A stretch of DNA of 8,496 nucleotides from JANMDR01 sp031376425 (GTDB lineage: Bacteria > Pseudomonadota > Gammaproteobacteria > Burkholderiales > Usitatibacteraceae), in contig JANMDR010000159.1 in assembly GCA_031376425.1 (NCBI GenBank), positions 1 to 8,496 of the forward strand. Reading direction: 5' to 3'. Shown here one piece after another: positions 5,834 to 8,496 of this stretch. The notes beneath the pieces are model-generated. The model had not been told where the DNA came from. It did not search any database and worked only from the letters and a program-made list of their open reading frames with translations. Position 1 is the first letter of the stretch. Each line of letters opens with the position of its first letter. A program made the position numbers and the translations under genes.

Positions 5834-6615
5834 CCTGAAACATCATAAACTTCACGGGCTTGGGTGGGTTCGTGTTGGCTGCCAGATTTGCTGAATAAGG
5901 ACATTCCCTCTTCGCTTCGAGTAACCAATAGCGCTTCTAGGTTTAGCTTGGTACGTAGGGCTTCGGCTTTTTGGGTGAGTTCGGCCTCGCCCTTCCAGCT
6001 TCCCGCTACTTGCTTAAATTCAGATTTGTTTGGCGTGAGCAATGTAGCACCCTGATAGGCGGCGTAATCATCGCCCTTGGGGTCAACCAATACGGGTTTA
6101 CCGTGGCTTCGCGCTAAGGCAATCATTTTGGCAACATGCGTTAGGCCGCCTTTGCCGTAGTCGGACAAAATTACCACATCTACCTGTGTTACCAATGCTT
6201 CAAAATCGCTGAGCTTTTGCTCCAACACTTCTACCGATGGCGGTGTTTCAAAATCAATGCGGATGAGTTGTTGTTGACGGCCAATTACGCGTAGTTTTAC
6301 CGTTGTGTCTAAATGCGGATCAATTTGGAGGTGGGCTTGCACATTTTCAGCCTTCAGCAAGGCGTTTAAAGCCCTGCCAGCGTCATCATCACCAATCACA
6401 GATAGGAGTATAGCCTTACCGCCCAAGGTGGCGATATTACGTGCGACGTTTGCGGCACCGCCGGGGCGTTCTTCCACGCGCTTTACGTGCACAACGGGTA
6501 CGGGTGCTTCAGGCGATATGCGCGATACATCGCCAAACCAATAACGGTCTAGCATCACATCACCCACCACGAGCACGCGGGCATTGGTTACGTCGGGTAA
6601 GCTAATTTGGCTCAT
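5674..6615 (-). CDS. hldE: D-glycero-beta-D-manno-heptose-7-phosphate kinase (single-domain HldE/RfaE1)
   Basis: 313 residues from the ATG at 6615 (MSQISLPDVTNARVLVVGDV). It is a PfkB/ribokinase-fold enzyme that phosphorylates D-glycero-D-manno-heptose 7-phosphate at C1 for ADP-heptose and the LPS inner core. Signatures are GDVMLDRYWFGDVSRISPEA at 18-37, PGGAANVARN at 51-60, LTPNKSEF at 193-200 and the anion-hole/catalytic motif GAGDT at 261-265 (D264). Escherichia coli HldE is about 475 residues with a C-terminal adenylyltransferase; here only the kinase half exists, so an RfaE2-type partner must be encoded elsewhere. The longer frame to 6705 lies inside ugd and lacks family similarity. It starts 4 bases after the ugd stop, so it is co-transcribed with ugd. 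Its last 160 or so bases are repeated, diverged, at 3219-3385. Compared with that copy it lacks two codons near residue 271. Confidence 0.93.
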   Translation of the reverse strand: MSQISLPDVTNARVLVVGDVMLDRYWFGDVSRISPEAPVPVVHVKRVEERPGGAANVARNIATLGGKAILLSVIGDDDAGRALNALLKAENVQAHLQIDPHLDTTVKLRVIGRQQQLIRIDFETPPSVEVLEQKLSDFEALVTQVDVVILSDYGKGGLTHVAKMIALARSHGKPVLVDPKGDDYAAYQGATLLTPNKSEFKQVAGSWKGEAELTQKAEALRTKLNLEALLVTRSEEGMSLFSKSGSQHEPTQAREVYDVSGAGDTVIATIGLMLAAGKPLADAISIANKAAGVVVGKLGTATVSHAELQTAMG

Positions 6616-6619
6616 GTTG

Positions 6620-7951
6620 TTATTTAATTTGCTCGCGCCCAATTGGGTAGTATTCAAAGCCCACCGCACGCATGGCTTCGGGTTCGTATAAGTTGCGCCC
6701 ATCAAAAATAATGGCTTGCTTTAAACGTGCGGCAAGCGCCGCAAAATCAGGGCTACGGAAGGTTTTCCATTCGGTGGCAATAGCCAACGCATCCGCGCCG
6801 TCGAGTGCCGCCATTGCGGTTTCTGCATAACTTACGTTGGGGTTATTGCCAATTGATTTTTTAGCCTCATGAATAGCGATAGGGTCAAACGCCACCACAT
6901 GCGCGCCCTGCTTTGTTAATTGCTCAATTAACACCAAACTGGGCGCTTCACGCATATCGTCAGTATTGGGTTTAAATGCTAAACCCCATAAGGCAATGCG
7001 TTTACCCGCTAAATTATTGCCAAAGCGTGCCATAATTTTTTGCCCCAACACCTGCTTTTGCGCTTCATTCGCAGCTTCTACGGCCGCTAACAATTTCAGT
7101 GGCAACCCCGCTTCATCGGCAGTGCGCTGTAGGGCTTGAACATCCTTAGGAAAACACGATCCACCGTAACCAATACCTGGATACAAGAAATGATAGCCAA
7201 TACGCGGATCAGAGCCCATGCCACGGCGCACGGCCTCAATGTCAGCACCTAATTTTTCGGCAAGCAAAGCCAATTCATTCATGAAGGAAATGCGGGTGGC
7301 AAGCATGGCATTGGCAGCGTATTTTGTGAGTTCCGCACTGCGAATATCCATCACCATAATACGGTCATGATTGCGCTGAAACGGCGCATAGAGCGCACGC
7401 ATTGTTTCAACCGCTTTATCGCTATCGGCACCAATCACAATGCGATCTGGGCGCATAAAATCATCAACCGCTGCACCTTCCTTTAAAAATTCCGGATTTG
7501 AAACTACAGCCACATCAATTGTCGCGCCACGCTTTTGTAACTCGTCTTTTAATGCTTCGAGCACACGGTCGGCCGTGCCTACAGGCACTGTGGATTTATC
7601 GACTACTACTTTTGGGGTTTTCATATAGCGGCCCACATTGCGGGCAGCCGCCACCACGTATTGCAAGTCAGCCGAGCCATCCTCACCGGGTGGCGTGCCC
7701 ACAGCAATCATTTGTACATCGCCAAAGGCTACGCTTTCTTCCACATTAGTAGTGAAAGTTAAGCGCCCTGCCGCGATATTAGCTGCAACAATTTCTTTCA
7801 AACCTGGTTCGTAAATGGGAATGCCGCCCGCCTGAAGCAACGCTATTTTATTGATGTCAAGATCAAGGCAGAGCACCTTATTACCCACATCCGCCAAGCA
7901 CGCACCAGTGACTAAACCTACATAGCCAGTACCAATAATTGTTACGTTCAA
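6620..7951 (-). CDS. ugd: UDP-glucose 6-dehydrogenase
   Basis: 443 residues, full family length. It oxidises UDP-glucose to UDP-glucuronate in two NAD-dependent steps, a precursor for capsule, exopolysaccharide or lipid A sugars. The N-terminal Rossmann motif is GTGYVGL at 7-13, with D30 of VLCLDLD as the NAD ribose contact. VDKSTVPVGT at 118-126, NPEFLKEGA at 152-160 and ELTKYAANA (K210, N214) form the active site, and GGSCFPKD at 263-270 carries the catalytic cysteine C266 and D270. The C-terminal UDP-binding domain includes LWGLAFKPNTDDMREAPS. The start is TTG at 7951, not ATG: AGGAG (complement of 7958-7962) sits six bases upstream and the Rossmann strand begins at once. TTG overlaps the pyrF stop as TTGA, indicating translational coupling; hldE follows after 4 bases. 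Confidence 0.95.
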   Translation of the reverse strand: MNVTIIGTGYVGLVTGACLADVGNKVLCLDLDINKIALLQAGGIPIYEPGLKEIVAANIAAGRLTFTTNVEESVAFGDVQMIAVGTPPGEDGSADLQYVVAAARNVGRYMKTPKVVVDKSTVPVGTADRVLEALKDELQKRGATIDVAVVSNPEFLKEGAAVDDFMRPDRIVIGADSDKAVETMRALYAPFQRNHDRIMVMDIRSAELTKYAANAMLATRISFMNELALLAEKLGADIEAVRRGMGSDPRIGYHFLYPGIGYGGSCFPKDVQALQRTADEAGLPLKLLAAVEAANEAQKQVLGQKIMARFGNNLAGKRIALWGLAFKPNTDDMREAPSLVLIEQLTKQGAHVVAFDPIAIHEAKKSIGNNPNVSYAETAMAALDGADALAIATEWKTFRSPDFAALAARLKQAIIFDGRNLYEPEAMRAVGFEYYPIGREQIK

Positions 7952-8496
7952 TTTACGCTCCTAAATTTTTCAATATCGGCTTGAATAGCCTTTAGCACGG
8001 CGATTGGATCAGCAGCAGCATTAATGCTGCGGCCTATCACCAAATAATCCGCACCTAACTGCATCGCCTCAACCGGAGTGACTACGCGTTGTTGGTCACC
8101 TTTGGCATCACCTGCCAACCGAATGCCGGGGGTGATTAGCTTAAAGTTTTTGCCGTGCGCCGCTTTTAATTGCTGCGCTTCCATCGCCGAACACACCACA
8201 CCATCCAAACCACACGCCGCCGTTAATGCTGCCAAGCGCAGCACCTGCGCATTGCAATCAGGTGCTAGCCCTACCGCAGGTAAATCTGCATCTGCCATAC
8301 TAGTCAGCACTGTAACGCCAATAAGTTGCGGTTTTCTGACACCTGATGACGCACTATCCACAGCGTTCTTCGCGGCTTCTAGCATAGCGCGACCCCCACT
8401 TGCATGTACGTTTAACATCCACACACCAAGGCCAGTCGCGGCTTTGCAGGCTCCGGCTACCGTGTTGGGAATATCGTGAAATTTTAGGTCTAAAAA
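7948..8496 (-). CDS. pyrF: Orotidine 5'-phosphate decarboxylase, 5' end outside window
   Basis: 182 residues are visible; the frame is open to the right edge, so about 50-60 N-terminal residues are missing against the usual 230-245. It catalyses the last step of UMP synthesis, decarboxylating OMP in the cytoplasm. The visible part opens with FLDLKFHDIPNTVA, the DxKxxD active-site motif (D3, K5, D8 of the visible part), followed by WMLNVHASGG, GVTVLTSM, the strand GLDGVVCSA, LITPGIR and the phosphate-binding end GADYLVIGRSI. All these are the conserved TIM-barrel segments of bacterial PyrF, with no sign of damage. The stop overlaps the TTG start of ugd. UMP made here feeds UTP and hence UDP-sugars, which fits the neighbour but may only reflect ancestral operon order. 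Confidence 0.95.
   Translation of the reverse strand, partial: FLDLKFHDIPNTVAGACKAATGLGVWMLNVHASGGRAMLEAAKNAVDSASSGVRKPQLIGVTVLTSMADADLPAVGLAPDCNAQVLRLAALTAACGLDGVVCSAMEAQQLKAAHGKNFKLITPGIRLAGDAKGDQQRVVTPVEAMQLGADYLVIGRSINAAADPIAVLKAIQADIEKFRSVN
7958..7962 (-). promoter_or_regulatory. Ribosome binding site that fixes the TTG start of ugd
   Basis: AGGAG on the minus strand lies six bases before TTG 7951, inside the last codons of pyrF. No ATG lies nearby in frame, and the family begins at this point, so the site decides the start. Confidence 0.75.

Noticed and set aside
8078..8479. Plus-strand open frame of 133 codons
   Set aside because: It is antisense to pyrF, whose conserved motifs are unmistakable on the minus strand.
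1..8496. CRISPR array or RNA gene
   Set aside because: No regularly spaced short repeats and no tRNA- or rRNA-like segments were noticed on either strand.

Overview
The window looks like a chromosomal segment of a Gram-negative bacterium, most likely a betaproteobacterium (Nitrosomonadales/Methylophilaceae-like). This rests on the housekeeping order pyrF, ugd, hldE and on a single-domain hldE kinase; the assignment is from recalled gene order, not a search. Every supported gene lies on the minus strand, so transcription runs from right to left.

Right part (5674-8496): a tight housekeeping operon. The 3' part of pyrF (pyrimidine synthesis) overlaps by TTGA with ugd (UDP-glucose 6-dehydrogenase, TTG start with a good Shine-Dalgarno), and ugd is followed after 4 bases by hldE/rfaE1 (heptose 7-phosphate kinase for LPS inner core). 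The last two supply sugar precursors for the cell envelope.

Middle part (2641-5673): a mosaic inserted directly behind hldE. It holds an unusual GC-rich gene (ferritin-like domain, divergent 4Fe-4S domain and two CDGSH domains in one protein) and a brnT-brnA type II toxin-antitoxin pair with a palindromic operator. The mosaic is bracketed by diverged direct repeats, each consisting of the 3' end of hldE plus the brnTA promoter and brnT start. One copy is the real hldE end (5674-5833) followed by a dead brnT start. The other is an orphan hldE tail (3219-3385) joined on one side to the tail of a dead brnA and leading on the other into the intact brnTA. The simplest reading is a tandem array of hldE-tail plus brnTA units in which the first brnTA was replaced by the GC-rich redox gene.

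Left part (1-2206): a two-gene McrBC-like system, a McrB-type AAA+ GTPase/ATPase followed by a probable DUF2357/McrC-like partner cut by the window edge. Together with brnTA this makes the hldE 3' end look like an accessory/defence insertion spot. The stretch 2195-2640 has no convincing gene, but carries two small inverted repeats upstream of the McrB-like gene.
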